Program-made: the position numbers and the translations under genes
Shown: piece by piece, positions 45,277 to 57,590 of the stretch
Layout of the letters: each line of letters opens with the position of its first letter
Position numbering within the stretch: position 1 is the stretch's first letter
Assembly: GCA_018806915.1 (NCBI GenBank)
Contig: JAGKQI010000035.1
Coordinates: 62,001-126,000 of the forward strand
DNA length: 64,000 nucleotides
Source of the DNA: Phytophthora colocasiae
Taxonomy: Eukaryota; Oomycota; Peronosporomycetes; Peronosporales; Peronosporaceae
Reading direction: 5' to 3'
Notes under the pieces: generated by a model
Told to the model about the DNA's origin: nothing
Seen by the model: the letters and a program-made list of their open reading frames with translations, nothing else
Database searches by the model: none

Positions 45277-47441
45277 ATGACCTCAACCAACAAGCACCGT
45301 CCTCATTACCGGATGCACACGCGGCATTGGTCTCTGCCTTCGCCGAGCACTACACTAAGGCTGGATGGAACGTCATCGGTACGGCGCGCGCCAACAGCAA
45401 CACGGAAAAGGTAGGGAATCCTCGTAACTATAGATACTTATTTTTATTTTTATTTTTAGCGGTCAACGCCGAAAGCGCTCAGGGCGAGCTCTGCATCAGC
45501 CCCGCATACCGGGCGTGTACCCGGCGGCTCCGGCTGCCGTCCTCGCGATCTATACTTTGGACTGTATAAGCTTCCTAGTGTTTCGGGCACGCAGTAGATC
45601 ACAGTCCGGCCTATCTGGTTATGCATTTGGTAGAGCTGTCTCAGCAGGTCCACATGGTCGGAGTCTCTGGGGTCTCCTTCCTGTCTCTTCAGTTCCTCAT
45701 CTTAAGCCGGGTAGCTACAGCACGATGCGGTCTCATTCAGATCCAGTAGCTGGATCCTCAGTTACTGACTAATCTCGTAGATTTCCTGGTCATCCAATGT
45801 GCAGGATAGTCCTCCGCGTACTCTCAGGCTCATCACTTTCGCTCCTTCACGAATTTCCACAAAACGTTGCAGCACTTTTCTTTCGTTCCTTGATCGGCAG
45901 GGGTCTGTCGTTGTCTTGGGGTAACGTGCTCATCTCTTCCTTTCTCGATTCCATCTCTGAGGTGTGTTAAAATTAGTCTTTCATTGTCGACACGTCACCT
46001 TGGGGCTACGGGCTTTGTCGTGTTCTTGTCCGTGCGTCGATGTGTCTTGTCTTCTCCTATCGCCTAGACAGTCGAGTATTGTAGCGGAAGAACTGCTCTG
46101 TCGGGTACCTTGCATCGCATCCTTCACCCTTCGGCTGGGTCGGAGTCACGTGACGTTTGTTATCTTCTTCACGTCGGTAGATGGTCGGGGTAAATTCCAT
46201 ATGCCGGGTTCTCATACACGTGTGCCATCGCAATTTGGTTTTGTAGTGGGGTCTAGGTAGCGAGCGCTCGCGGGTGGTCCTCGCTCGGACTTCCTATGTT
46301 TGTTACTTCTGTCGAAGTTCATGTTGTTCATGTCACGTGCCTGTTCACGACTGTGACGGCACTTCCGGAAAGACTGTTTGCTTTCCGATGATCCACCTTG
46401 GTGGTAGGTGCTCTCTTCATCGTCTCTCATCTTCACCTTCTTCTCATATTTGTACCTACAATCCGGTACACTCGTCGCCCGTTGGGAACCGTCGCCGTTA
46501 AGCCTCTCTCTGGTCGAATCATGCTGTTAGCTTCTGCGCTGTCACTGCATCAGGCCTGTCAGTTCTTTGTTCCTGATGTGCATGCACGGGCCGGCCTTGT
46601 ATAATGTTGCTGTACTGGTGCTTGTTTTCTTGCTGCGACTCATGTTGCACGACACCCGCGCGTAGCTACGCGGGTGGCCGAGGGCCCGCCAAGTTCCCCC
46701 CTCGGACTTTTGGTTTCACTTCCTGGGCACCTGCGGGTATTTTCTTGGGGAATCGTAACTATAGATACAACTCCTCGCTCACCTGTTTCTGGTAAATTCT
46801 AGGCTGGAAGCGCTCGCCCCATTCAAGATTATCGCCATGGACACGAGCGAGGAGAGCAGCATTCTCGATGCGGCCTTCGTCAGCTGGAGGGCCAATCAAT
46901 CGACCTCGCTCGTCAACAACGCCGGCATTGGGCTACCAGGGGCTTTTCGAGACTGGCACCAAGGATGCACTTATGCGCCAGTTCGAAGTGAATGCCGTTG
47001 GGCCGTTCCTCAGACGCGTGCGCTGCCATACCCAACCTATAGCTAGCAGCAAGGTCCATGGTTCCGCCTTATCCGTCGGTGCAGCTCAATCGTTCGTTCC
47101 TGGCAGCATCGGCAGCTAAGAACGAATGACACGGCGGACTTCTTCAAGCAGGCCGGCTACATGGCTACGCTGACCTCCAAAACGGCACTTCAACATGATC
47201 ACTCGCTTTCACTTGCATTTCGGACCTGCGTTCCAGTGACATCGTGGTTGTGTCCGGTTCACCCCGGATACGTTGGACACGAGACATGACCAAGGGCCAG
47301 GCCACACCTTTGGAAGCCTGCGGATAGCGTTGCTCCGCGCATGACCGACCTCATCGCTAAACTGAAACCTGAAAACTCTGGGCAAATTCCTTTCAACCTG
47401 GACGGCTCGAGATCTCTCATGGCCGAGCTTCCTAATGGTAA
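45277..47441 (+). pseudogene. SDR-B copy 2, with intron insertion and indels
   Basis: Exon 1 starts at 45277; exon 2 starts near 46803 with LEALAPFKIIAMDTSEESSI. Extra bases disrupt the frame in both exons. The intron carries the non-LTR-like insertion 45438-46751. Confidence 0.75.
45438..46751 (-). mobile_element. Non-LTR-like insertion in SDR-B2 intron
   Basis: Same position and 16-bp flanking repeat as in units 3 and 4; a few dozen extra bases. Confidence 0.7.
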
Positions 47442-47679
47442 AGCACATCGTACTTGAATGCAAGGGCCAAGATGAACTGCTTTGAGATTTTTAGTGTTCT
47501 GATGCAGCTTTAACAAACAAATCTTCAACACCATTCTTGTTGAAACAAACGCTTTTTTTTTTTCATGCAACAGATAGCAGATTCATCGGGACGATAATGC
47601 ACAAGTATGTGAGGGACTAGAGTTTAGCCCTGTATCCTGGAAGGATAGCATGTAAGTCGCGTAGTGACTTCGACCCGCT

Positions 47680-48772
47680 TCATTCGGAACGTGGAGCATG
47701 CGGTATCCCTTCTGCTGCGTGGAAGCACTCCGTGCCAGCAGCCTTAGTGCTCTGCAATTCCGTCGTCGTAGCGGGTGGCGAAAAATCACCTTCAAACACC
47801 GGCCTGTTCACTGAGACGTTGACGTGACGGTGTTGCTGTCCTTTTGAGGTGGTGGTGGTTGTGGACTGGACCTCCAACACCAGTGGCCGCGCATTTTCGC
47901 CTCCAACACCGGCACCAACACCGAAAGCTTTGCCGCCGACACCAGCACTTACACCCGCTCCCGCTGCGATTCACAGACCTGCCGACACCGGCAGTTCCGC
48001 CAACGCCACCAGAGCCACCCACGCCAGCGTCTCCATTGACAGTCGCACCCAGCGCCAGCATTAAGCCGTTCACGCTGCCACCGACACCAGCCAGATCCAC
48101 CTACACCGGCGCCACCGCCGACACCTGCAGTGCCGCTCCTGCTCCACCATTGTGCCGCACCATCTACACCACGCACCAACGCCGCCGTTCCCGCTCACGC
48201 CAGCACTGACGCCGGCAGCTCCGTTGACACCACCGTTGAAGCGCCGCCTCCTCATCGCCGCTGCATCTAGGCTCCGATGCCGGCCTTGCGCAACCAACTC
48301 CAGTAGAGCCACCGGACGCCAACGCCAGCGTTTCCTCCAAGCACCAGCTTTAGTGCCATCGACACCGACACCGACACCGACGACCAACACCGGCCGTCAC
48401 CGCTCGACGCCCGCGCCGTTGTAAATCCATTGTAACCATTGTGGGCGTATCCGTATGGCCGAGCCCTGTGCCGCCGCCACGCTAGCTCCGGACACCGGCA
48501 CCGACACCGCCGTAAACCAGCACCGCGTCCAAAAGCCACTGCGCCAACACCAGCCGCTCCGCCGTGGAAGGCCCGCGCCAATGCCGGCACCGCTGCGTAA
48601 CCGGCCCCGTCCGTCCATAGAGCCCAGCACCAACACCAACTCCAGCTCCGCCGTGAAGACCCGCACCGAGCAGTCCGAATGTCTGAGCCGCCTCTTTCAG
48701 CGCACCGCACACACCAGTTAGAAATAGCCACGAATGTGAGGCACAGAGTGGGATCTTGCAGCCATTGAACAT
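47680..48772 (-). pseudogene. GRP copy 2, indel-ridden
   Basis: Start MFNGCKIP at 48772, stop near 47680. The same Gly-rich order as GRP3 is recoverable across three frames, with roughly 80 more bases than GRP3. Confidence 0.75.
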
Positions 48773-48964
48773 TGTTGTGTATGGTTGGCCTTTGTGTAGT
48801 CTTGAAGTCGGACGCAGTCATGTTGCGCTCAAGAGGCGAGAGATTTGGAAAATGACTCTAAGACTTAGACGGTCACTTCCCATCTAAGCCCAAGTTTTCT
48901 GTCAGCTCAGAAGGTGAATGTTACATAGGTGTAAAGCCTTACACCGTAGTGCCCTTGTGTGTGC

Positions 48965-49077
<113 letters not shown>

Positions 49078-49150
49078 GCTTGTTGGCATGTAGCTTGCGC
49101 GCGATGATGACCAGCGTTTTTCTCAAAAGCAAGTATGTGAGCCATTGGAT

Positions 49151-49538
49151 GCTCTCGCCGTCAGAACAGCAAATTGCTTTCGAGGTGCTATGGCACGGAT
49201 ACACTCAGCCTGTGCAGACTGCACAGATGTGCAGCTAGTAAAAATCTGCGTTGACCAGGCGAGACGGATGGATTCACCCCATACCGCTACGACCGTCGTG
49301 CACCTTTTCGATTTCGTCCATGTTGCTTCAAACTTGGAGAGCATACAAAAATCCAGAGCTATTTCGTAGTGGACAGTGCACCTCGCGTGACGGTCGTATG
49401 TGGCAGTAATCCATCCGTCTCATGCGAATCCTGGTCAACGCAGATTTTTATAGCTGCACTTTGCTGTGCAGTGCACAGGCTGGAGTGTATACGATGCCAT
49501 AGCACTCCGAAAGCAATTTGTGTTCTGACGGCGAGAGC
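49151..49538. repeat. Fold-back MITE, unit 3
   Basis: Same fold-back structure as 56102-56456, lengthened by scattered insertions. Confidence 0.75.
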
Positions 49539-49629
49539 TCGCTTGATGTGTTTACGAGAATTGGCCTTCAAGTACCGTAGGGAGCAGTTTCCCTAGTCAA
49601 GGACGACGCACTCGAAGGCGAGGTGAATG

Positions 49630-50171
49630 GGTCCGTTATCTTAACGACGTGTGCGCTGCTGCCTAACAACGCCGGTATCGGCGGTGGGGGGCGGCATTGA
49701 CCAGACCACCAAGGCGGAAATAGATGAAGCGGTTGAGATCAACACCGTGGGGCCGTTCGCTCGTGACGCGTGCCTTCCCCTACCAAACTTGAAGGACTGG
49801 CGGTGGCTGCGAACGGTTCGGCTACAGTCGGTCACCGCCGTCAGTTCTCGAATGGGAAGCATTACTGATAACGAATCGCGGTGGCGTATGCCAACGAAGC
49901 TACCGCTCGTCTAAAACGGCGCTTAATATACCGGTCAACTCGGAGTCTTTGGCCCCACGGATCTGAAGCGATCGAAAAAGATCGTCGCGTTGGCACTTCA
50001 CTACCCCTGGGTACGTGGTGACTCGAATGACTGGGCCACACGGGGCAAACCACACCCGGAGTGACAGTGTCGCTGCGGTATGACCAGCCAGATCCATCGC
50101 TGAAGCGACGCGCCGGGAAGAGGGCAGTGGCAAGTTCTTCCCACTTCAGCGGCGACAACCTACCGTGATGA
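49630..50171 (+). pseudogene. SDR-A copy 3, 5'-truncated
   Basis: Joins spacer to AACAACGCCGG at about 49668. Extra bases disrupt nearly every motif; the YxxxK region is not in frame. Confidence 0.7.
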
Positions 50172-50424
50172 GTCTGGAGGATAGTGATGTAGCTGCAAGG
50201 TGCATATCTTAGACTAGGATTCTTAGTGTAATTATCAAACCCCAAGAGAGGGCTTTAACACGCAGCAAAAAAATCGACCCAAACATCATTTCCGAGGCTT
50301 TTCATGTATGTACTGCAGTCACGTTTACCTACTGGTAAGATTATGACAATGTGATCCGAAATCCAGCTGAATCGCTGTGTGGTTTTCTTACTAATAAAGT
50401 TTTCGTGTTTGTTTTACATGAGCA

Positions 50425-52211
50425 CAGTGGACGCCTTCACATATATCAAGCTTATCCGCCTCGAAACATATCTGCAGCATGGATATGTCGGCTCTGGCCT
50501 GCGTCGGCATGCCATTGATCTCACGGAGTCGTAGATATCGTCTCAATAGGAATCACCTAACCCTAGGAACTTATGCTGTGTAGCCATCTTAGCTTCCATG
50601 TGTACTTGATGTTTGTATAGTCTATGATGATCATCACTCCTAATATGCAGCCTTCACTCTGCTGAGGACATATATCTTCCGACAGCCTTGACTTTCATTC
50701 AGTTTGAAATCTGCCTCTAAACGCGAAGGTAAGTGCATGTGTACCTTTCCGTTGTTTTCTTCGATGCTAAATGGAAATAGCTACTACTAGAGTGTTATAT
50801 CCGCGCAAGGATTATGGTGCGTCTTGTGCACCCCTCCAGTCACTGGAAGTCGCGCTGTATCGTTGATACATCCAGCGACGACAACACGCAGCCCAATATC
50901 CGACGACTGAATGTGAAATCTGCAGTGATGCCGAGACGCAGACCCTGCCATGGTCCGAATCGGAACCACACAAGTCCAAGCCGTGAATAAGCCCCGACCA
51001 GACACGCCTCCCCACAAACAAGACCATCACCGGGGCCACGTCCGCGTAGAAGTCCGACAACGTCATCTCCGTGCTCCTAACGCCACCTCGGTCTCTCAAG
51101 CACCCACAAGCGAAGAAATGCGTAATGGCGTTGTACAACTGTGGCAAGTACACGCTTTATCAAGCGCGGTGAAGAGGTTTCTGTCGACTACGGCGACGAT
51201 CTGTGGTTCGTGTGTCGCTGTGGACTTGATGGTTGCCGTCACCAAGACTACCAAGATGAAGAAGACCCGTAGGAGAGCTACCTGCAGCGAGAACAGAATG
51301 TCCATGTATACAGACGAGTGAGATTCTAAATGAGTATAAGTAGTACACATTTGTTGACATTTGTTGAAGTTGTTGCTGTTCGTTATCTACTGTAGGGCCT
51401 TCAAATCAACCTGTTAGCGACTGACACGCGCTACACGACATCGCGGAGGAGTACGAAGTTTATAGCTGCAAAGATCCTGCTGGAGGTTGTAGTACGTGCT
51501 CTTTGAGCTTTTGGCGCAAAGATTAAGTGGTGCTCCGCGCACGAAGGTATCCGTCCTTGTGCTAGATGGCATTTGCGCACGCAGGTTTCGCGCCAAGCCA
51601 TGTTGAAGTTCTCCCGCATCTTTTCAAGATCGGCGGTGAATCACGGGGACTGCTCTCCTTGGTAGGCTTTGCAAAGGAAACACGGGCTGGCAGTTTCACT
51701 TTGTACTCACCTCGTCAAACTTGTTGCATTCAAAAAGTTGACGTTATTGTCGTGCGTGTACATGATCATCCAAGCGCCCTCGCTTGGCGGATCCAGGCAC
51801 TGGTTGGTCAAGTAGTGACGGCTCCGCATCGCGATCCTCCATTCATCTGCGAGCAGGGCGTCGAACACCTCCCTCCTGACCTCGCTCAGCCTCGTGTCCT
51901 GCTGAGAGAATGCTGCGCCTAGCACCAGCAGAGTGTCCATTTCCTCGGTCTGCCTCTCCATTAGCAACTGCAAATTTCTAAGTGAGCGACATTCAAGAGA
52001 GCGGGTTCTGTGTCCTTGTAAAGTGTCGGGTACACTTTTTTAATTAGAGCTTTACTATTGAAGTAGACAGCATTAGCGGGACATGAGATGAAGATCTACA
52101 GCATTTACGGTGGCACCTCCGAGAGATAAGCCGGCATATATCTTTTCTAAGTCTAACTTAGCTGCTGCAGATATGTCGGGCGGATAAGCTATATATGGAA
52201 GGCGTCCAGTG
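50425..52211. mobile_element. SET/Harbinger-like TIR element, unit 3 copy
   Basis: The left TIR is noisy (about 50425-50520), the rest nearly identical to the unit 4 copy. The SET stretch ends at the TAG near 51272; it lacks six bases (a GGTTGT-type block) near 51145 that unit 4 has. Confidence 0.85.
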
Positions 52212-52470
52212 CCAACATATTCTTGATTAGTTTTAGTTACGTGGCAATCACTAAATGTGATTGTTCGGGGCGATATCATTGCTAATCGGGGAGATATCAT
52301 TGCTTGATTAAGTCAACAGGACAGGAGCATGCGCTAGGGAGTCCTCTGCAACGAGACCGAGTACAGCTACAGGTACGCTACCAATGGCAGTATGTTTGCC
52401 GACCACCCTACTTTTTAAAGCGCTTCAAACCCTTCAAAACTCACAAGCTCAACAAGAACCCTCGTCAACC

Positions 52471-54545
52471 ATGACCTCAACCAACAAGACCGTCCTCATT
52501 ACCGGATGCACACGCGGCATTGGTCTCGCCTTCGCCGAGCACTACACTAAAGCTGGATGGAACGTCATCGGTACGGCGCGCGCCAACAGCAACACGGAAA
52601 AGGTAGGAATCTCGTAACTATAGATACTTATTTTTATTTTTATTTTTAGCGGTCAACGCCGAAAGCGCTCAGGGCGAGCTCTGCATCAGCCCCGCATACC
52701 GGGCGTGTACCCGGCGGCTCCGGCTGCCGTCCTCGCGATCTATACTTTGACTGTATAAGCTTCCTAGTGTTTCCATGCAGTAGATCACAGTCCGGCTATC
52801 TGGTTATGCATTTGGTAGAGGCTGCTCAGCAGGTCCACATGGTCGGAGTCTCTGGGTCTCCTTCCTGTCTCTTCAGTTCCTCATCTTGCCGGGTAGCTAC
52901 AGCACGATGCGGTCCATTCAGATCCAGTAGCTGGATCCTCAGTTACTGACTAATCCGTAGATTTCGTCATCCAATGTGCAGGATAGTCCTCCGCGTACTC
53001 TCAGGCTCATCACTTTCGCTCCTTCACGAATTTCCACAAACGTTGCAGCACTTTTCTTTCTCGTTCCTGATCGGCAGGGGTCTGTCGTTGTCTTGGGCAC
53101 GTGCTCATCTCTTACTTCGATTCCATCTTGAGGTGTTAAAATTAGTCTTTCATTGTCGACACGTCACCTTGGGGCTACGGGCTTCTTGTCGTGTTCTTGT
53201 CCGTGCGTCGATGTGTCTTGTATTCTCCTATCGCCTGAACAGTCGAGTATTGTAGCGGGAAGACTGGTTCTGTCGGGTACTCTTGCACGCATCCTTCACC
53301 TTCGGCTGGAGTCGGTCCGTGACGTTTGTTATCTTCTTCACGTCGGTAGATGGTCAGTAAATTCCATATGCCGGGTTCTCATACACGTGTGTGCCATCGC
53401 AATTTGGTTTTGTAGTGGGGTCTAGGTAGCGAGCGCTGCGGTGGTCCGCTCGGACTTCCTATGTTTGTTACTTCTGTCGAAGTTCATGTTGTTCATGTCA
53501 CGTGCCTGTTCACGACTGTGACGGCACTTCCGGAAAGACTGTTTGCTTTCCGATGATCCACCTTGTGGTAGGTGCTCTCTTCATCGTCTTCTCATCTTCA
53601 CCTTCTTCTCATATTTGTACCTACAATCCGGTACACTCGTCGCCCGTTGGGAACCGTCGCTAAGCCTTCTTGGTCGAATCATGCTGTTAGCTTCGCGCTG
53701 TCACTGCATCAGGCTCGTTCTTTGTTCCTGATGTGCTGCACGGGCCGGCCTTGTATAATGTTGCTGTACTGGTGCTTGTTTTCTTGCTGCGACTCATGCT
53801 GCACGACACCCGCGTAGCTACGCGGGTGGCCGAGGGGCCCGCCAAGTTCCCCCCCTCGGACTTTTGGTTTCACTTGGGCACCTGCGGGTATTTTGGGGAA
53901 TCGTAACTATAGATACAATCCCTGCTCACCTGTTTCTGGTGTTCTAGCTGGAAGCGCTCGCCCCATTCAAGATTATCGCCATGGACACGAGCGAGGAGAG
54001 CAGCATTCTCGATGCGGCTCGTCAGCTGGAGGGCCAATCAATCGACCTGCTCGTCAACAACGCCGGCATTGGGCTACCAGGGGCTTTCGAGACTGGCACC
54101 AAGGATGCACTTATGCGCCAGTTCGAAGTGAATGCCGTTGGGCCGTTCTCAGACGCGTGCGCTGCTACCCAACCTACAGCTAGCAGCAAAGGCCCATGGT
54201 TCCGCCTCCGTCGTGCAGCTTTCGTCGTTCCTTGGCAGCATCGGCAGCTACACGAATGACACGGCGGACTTCTTCAAGCAGGCCGGCTACGGCTACGCGA
54301 CCTCCAAAACGGCACTCAACATGATCACTCGCTCACTTGCATTCGACCTGCGTTCCAGTGACATCGTGGTTGTGTCGGTTCACCCTGGATACGTTGACAC
54401 GGACATGACCAAGGGCCAGGCCACCTTGAAGCCTGCGGATAGCGTTGCTCGCATGACCGACCTCATCGCTAAACTGAAACCTGAAAACTCGGGCAAATTC
54501 TTCAACCTGGACGCTCAGATCCCCTTGGCCGAGCTTCCTTGGTAA
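52471..54545 (+). pseudogene. SDR-B copy 3 (C-factor-like short-chain dehydrogenase), one frameshift
   Basis: Exon 1 (52471-52602, 44 codons) carries VLITGCTRGIGLAFAEHYTK, the cofactor site. The intron runs 52603-53947 because of the inserted element. Exon 2 (53948-54545) carries IIAMDTSEESS, LLVNNAGIGLPGAF, MRQFEVNAVGPF, the Ser-rich active strand (VVQLSSFLGSIGS), the catalytic YATSK, VSVHPGYVDTDMTKG and the C-terminal LDAQIPLAELPW. Two bases are missing right after VGPF (about 54148), so the copy is split. The rest matches a full family-length protein of about 240 residues. Cytosolic oxidoreductase; substrate unknown. Confidence 0.85.
52628..53900 (-). mobile_element. Non-LTR-like insertion in SDR-B3 intron
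   Basis: Equivalent of the unit 4 insertion, nearly identical; flanked by TCGTAACTATAGATAC on both sides. Confidence 0.75.
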
Positions 54546-54769
54546 AGTACACGTACTTGAATGCAAGGGCCAAGATGAACTGCTTTGAATTTTAGTGTTC
54601 GATGCAGCTTTAACAAACAAATCTTCAACACCATTCTTGTTGAAACAAACGCTTTTTTTTCATGCAACAGATAGCAGATTCATCGACGATAATACAAGTA
54701 TGTGAGGGACTAGAGTTTAGCCCCTGTATCCTGGAAGGATAGCTGTAAGTCGTAGTGATCTGACCCGCT

Positions 54770-55783
54770 TCATTCCGGAACGGAGCATGCGGTATCCCTT
54801 CTGCTGCGTGGAAGCACCCGTGCCAGCAGCCTTAGTGCCTGCACCCGTCGTCGTAGCGGTGGCGCTCACCTTCGCACCGCCGTTCTGAGACGTTGACGTG
54901 ACGGTGTTGCTGTCCTTGAGGTGGTGGTGGTTGTGGACCCTCCAACACCAGTGGCCGCATTGCCTCCAACACCGGCACCAACACCAGCTTTGCCGCCGAC
55001 ACCAGCACTTACACCCGCTCCGCCATTCACAGACCCGCCGACACCGGCAGTTCCGCCAACGCCACCAGAGCCACCCACGCCAGCGTCTCCATTGACAGTC
55101 GCACCAGCGCCAGCATTGCCGTTCACGCTGCCACCGACACCAGCAGATCCACCTACACCGGCGCCACCGCCGACACCTGCAGTGCCGCTCGCTCCACCAT
55201 TGGCCGCACCATCTACACCAGCACCAACGCCGCCGTTCCCGCTCACGCCAGCACTGACGCCGGCAGCTCCGTTGACACCACCGTTAGCGCCGCCTCCCAC
55301 GCCTGCACTAGCTCCGATGCCGGCCTTGCCACCAACTCCAGTAGAGCCACCGACGCCAACGCCAGCGTTTCCTCCAACACCAGCAGTGCCATCGACACCG
55401 ACACCGACACCGACACCAACACCGGCCGTACCGCCGACGCCCGCGCCGTTGTAACCATTGTAACCATTGTGGGCGTATCCGTGGCCGAGGCCTGTGCCGC
55501 CCACGCTAGCTCCGACACCGGCACCGACACCGCCGTAACCAGCACCGCGTCCAAAAAGCCCTGCGCCAACACCAGCTCCGCCGTGAAGGCCCGCGCCAAT
55601 GCCGGCACCGCCGTAACCGGCCCCGCGTCCATAGAGCCCAGCACCAACACCAACTCCAGCTCCGCCGTGAAGACCCGCACCGAGCAGTCCGAATGTCTGA
55701 GCCGCCTCCTTTTCAGCGCACACACCAGTTGAAATAGCCACGAATGTGAGGCACAGAGTGGGGATCTTGCAGCCGTTGAACAT
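54770..55783 (-). CDS. GRP copy 3, glycine-rich secreted protein, late frameshift
   Basis: Starts [20 protein letters not shown], a signal peptide with likely cleavage after GVCA. The mature part begins [14 protein letters not shown] and is then almost entirely Gly/Ala/Val repeats: [20 protein letters not shown] blocks (first third), a [14 protein letters not shown] insert near residues 105-120, and G-V/A-GG-x-AGVG repeats to about residue 285. A Thr/Ser-rich tail follows. A missing T near 54917 shifts the last 50 codons, so the open frame ends at 54866 while the true stop lies near 54770. The composition resembles elastin-like or loricrin-like structural wall or matrix proteins. Function unproven. 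Confidence 0.85.
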
Positions 55784-55965
55784 TGTTGTGTATGGTTGGC
55801 CTTGTGTAGTCTTGAAGTCGGACGCAGTGTTGCGCTCAAGAGGCGAGATTTGGAAATGACCTAAGACTTAGACGGTCACTTCCATCTAAGCCCAAGTTTT
55901 CTGTCAGCTCAGGGTAATGTTGTAGGTGTAAAGCCTTACACCGTAGTGCCCTTGTGTGTGCATGT

Positions 55966-55966
55966 G

Positions 55967-56036
<70 letters not shown>
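55966..56036 (+). repeat. GT/AG microsatellite, unit 3-4 boundary
   Basis: (GT)n then (AG)n of 55 bases at 55982-56036, upstream of the GRP3 start. Confidence 0.95.
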
Positions 56037-56040
<4 letters not shown>

Positions 56041-56101
56041 TTAGCATGTAGCTTGCGCGCGATGATGACCAGCGTTTTTCAGCAAGTATGCGGAGTTATA
56101 T

Positions 56102-56456
56102 GTTTTCGTTGCTCAGAACACAAATTGCTTTCGAGTGCTATGGCACGATAGCACTTCAGCCTATGCACTGCACAGTGTGCAGCTATAAAAATCTGCGTTG
56201 ACCAGGCGAGACGGATGGATGCCCCATACCGCTACGACCGTCGTGCACTTTTCGATTCGTCCATGTTGCTTCAACTTAGAGCATACAAAATCCAGGCTAT
56301 TTCGTAGTGACAGTGCACCTGCGTGACGGTCGTATGTGGCATCCATCCGTCTCGCCTGGTCAACGCAGATTTTTATAGCTGCACACTGTGCAGTGCACAG
56401 GCTGAGTGTATCGTGCCATAGCACTCGAAAGCAATTTGTGTTCTGACGGCGAGAGC
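56102..56456. repeat. Fold-back MITE, unit 4 (reference copy)
   Basis: A roughly 355-bp element with near-perfect inverted arms of about 113 bp (56107-56222 against 56338-56450; for example CAGAACACAAATTGCTTTCG with its complement). A loop of about 116 bp separates them. No open frame. It lies between the GRP promoter/microsatellite and the truncated SDR-A, and serves as the hinge of the palindrome in the last copy. Confidence 0.85.
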
Positions 56457-56534
56457 CCTTGATGTGTTTACGAAATTACTTCAAGTACCGTAGGAGCAGT
56501 TTCCCTAGTCAAGGACGACGCACTCGCGAGGTGA

Positions 56535-57030
56535 ATGGTCCGTTATCTTAACGACGTGTGCGCTGCTGCCTAACAACGCCGGTATCGGCGGTGGGGGCGG
56601 CATTGACCAGACCACCAAGGCGGAAATGATGAAGCAGTTCGAGATCAACACCGTGGGGCCGTTCCTCGTGACGCGTGCCTTCCTACCAAACTTGAAGCTG
56701 GCGGTGGCTGCGAACGGTTCGGCTACAGTCGGTCACGTCAGTTCTCGAATGGGAAGCATTACTGATAACGAATCGGGTGGTATGTACGGCTACCGCTCGT
56801 CTAAAACGGCGCTTAATATGGTCAACTCGAGTCTGGCCACGGATCTGAAGGACGAAAAGATCGTCGCGTTGGCACTTCACCCTGGGTACGTGGTGACTCG
56901 AATGACGGGCCACACGGGGCAAACCACACCCGAGGACAGTGTCGCTGGTATGACCAAGATCATCGCTGAAGCGACGCCGGAAGACAGTGGCAAGTTCTTC
57001 CACTTCAGCGGCGACAACCTACCGTGGTGA
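56535..57030 (+). pseudogene. SDR-A copy 4, 5'-truncated, otherwise clean
   Basis: The best SDR-A sequence. The frame NNAGIGGGGGIDQTTKAEMM starts at 56572 and runs without interruption through FEINTVGPFLVTRAFLPNLK, VGHVSSRMGSI, catalytic YGYRSSK, LALHPGYVVTRMTGHTGQ and ends FFHFSGDNLPW at 57030. Missing are the first 80-90 residues with the TGxxxGIG cofactor motif, replaced by spacer. An internal ATG at 56626 would give 134 residues. Family members are about 230-250 residues, so it is a truncated duplicate rather than an enzyme. Confidence 0.85.
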
Positions 57031-57590
57031 GTCTGAGGATAGTGATGTAGCTGCAAGGTGATATCTTAGACTAGGATTCTTAGTGTAATTATCAAACCCC
57101 AAAGAGGGCTTTACACGCAGCAAATCGACCCAAACATCATTCCGAGGCTTTTCATGTATTACTGCAGTCACGTTTACCTACTGGTAAGATTATGACAATG
57201 TATCCGAAATCCAGCGAATCGCTGTGGTTTACTAATAAAGTTTTCGTGTTTGTTTTACATGAGCAGTGGACGCCTTCCATATATAGCTTATCCGCCCGAC
57301 ATATCTGCAGCAGATATGTCGGGGCCTATGTCGGCATACATCTCACGGAGTCGTAGATATCGTCTCAATAGAATCACCTAACCCTAGAACTATGCTGTGT
57401 AGCCATCTTAGCTGGTGTACTTGATGTTTGTATAGTCTATGATGATCATCACTCCTAATATGCAGCCTTCACTCTGCTGAGGACATATATCTTCCGACAG
57501 CCTTGACTTTCATTCAGTTTGAAATCTGCCTCTAAACGCGAAGGTAAGTGCATGTGTGTACCTTTCCGTTGTTTTCTTTTCGATGCTAAA

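Noticed and set aside
54921..55454. Pro/Thr-rich open frame opposite GRP3 (TPAPTP repeats)
   Set aside because: It is the antisense of GGx-GVG codons (GGT/GGC read as ACC/GCC) and mirrors the GRP repeats exactly.
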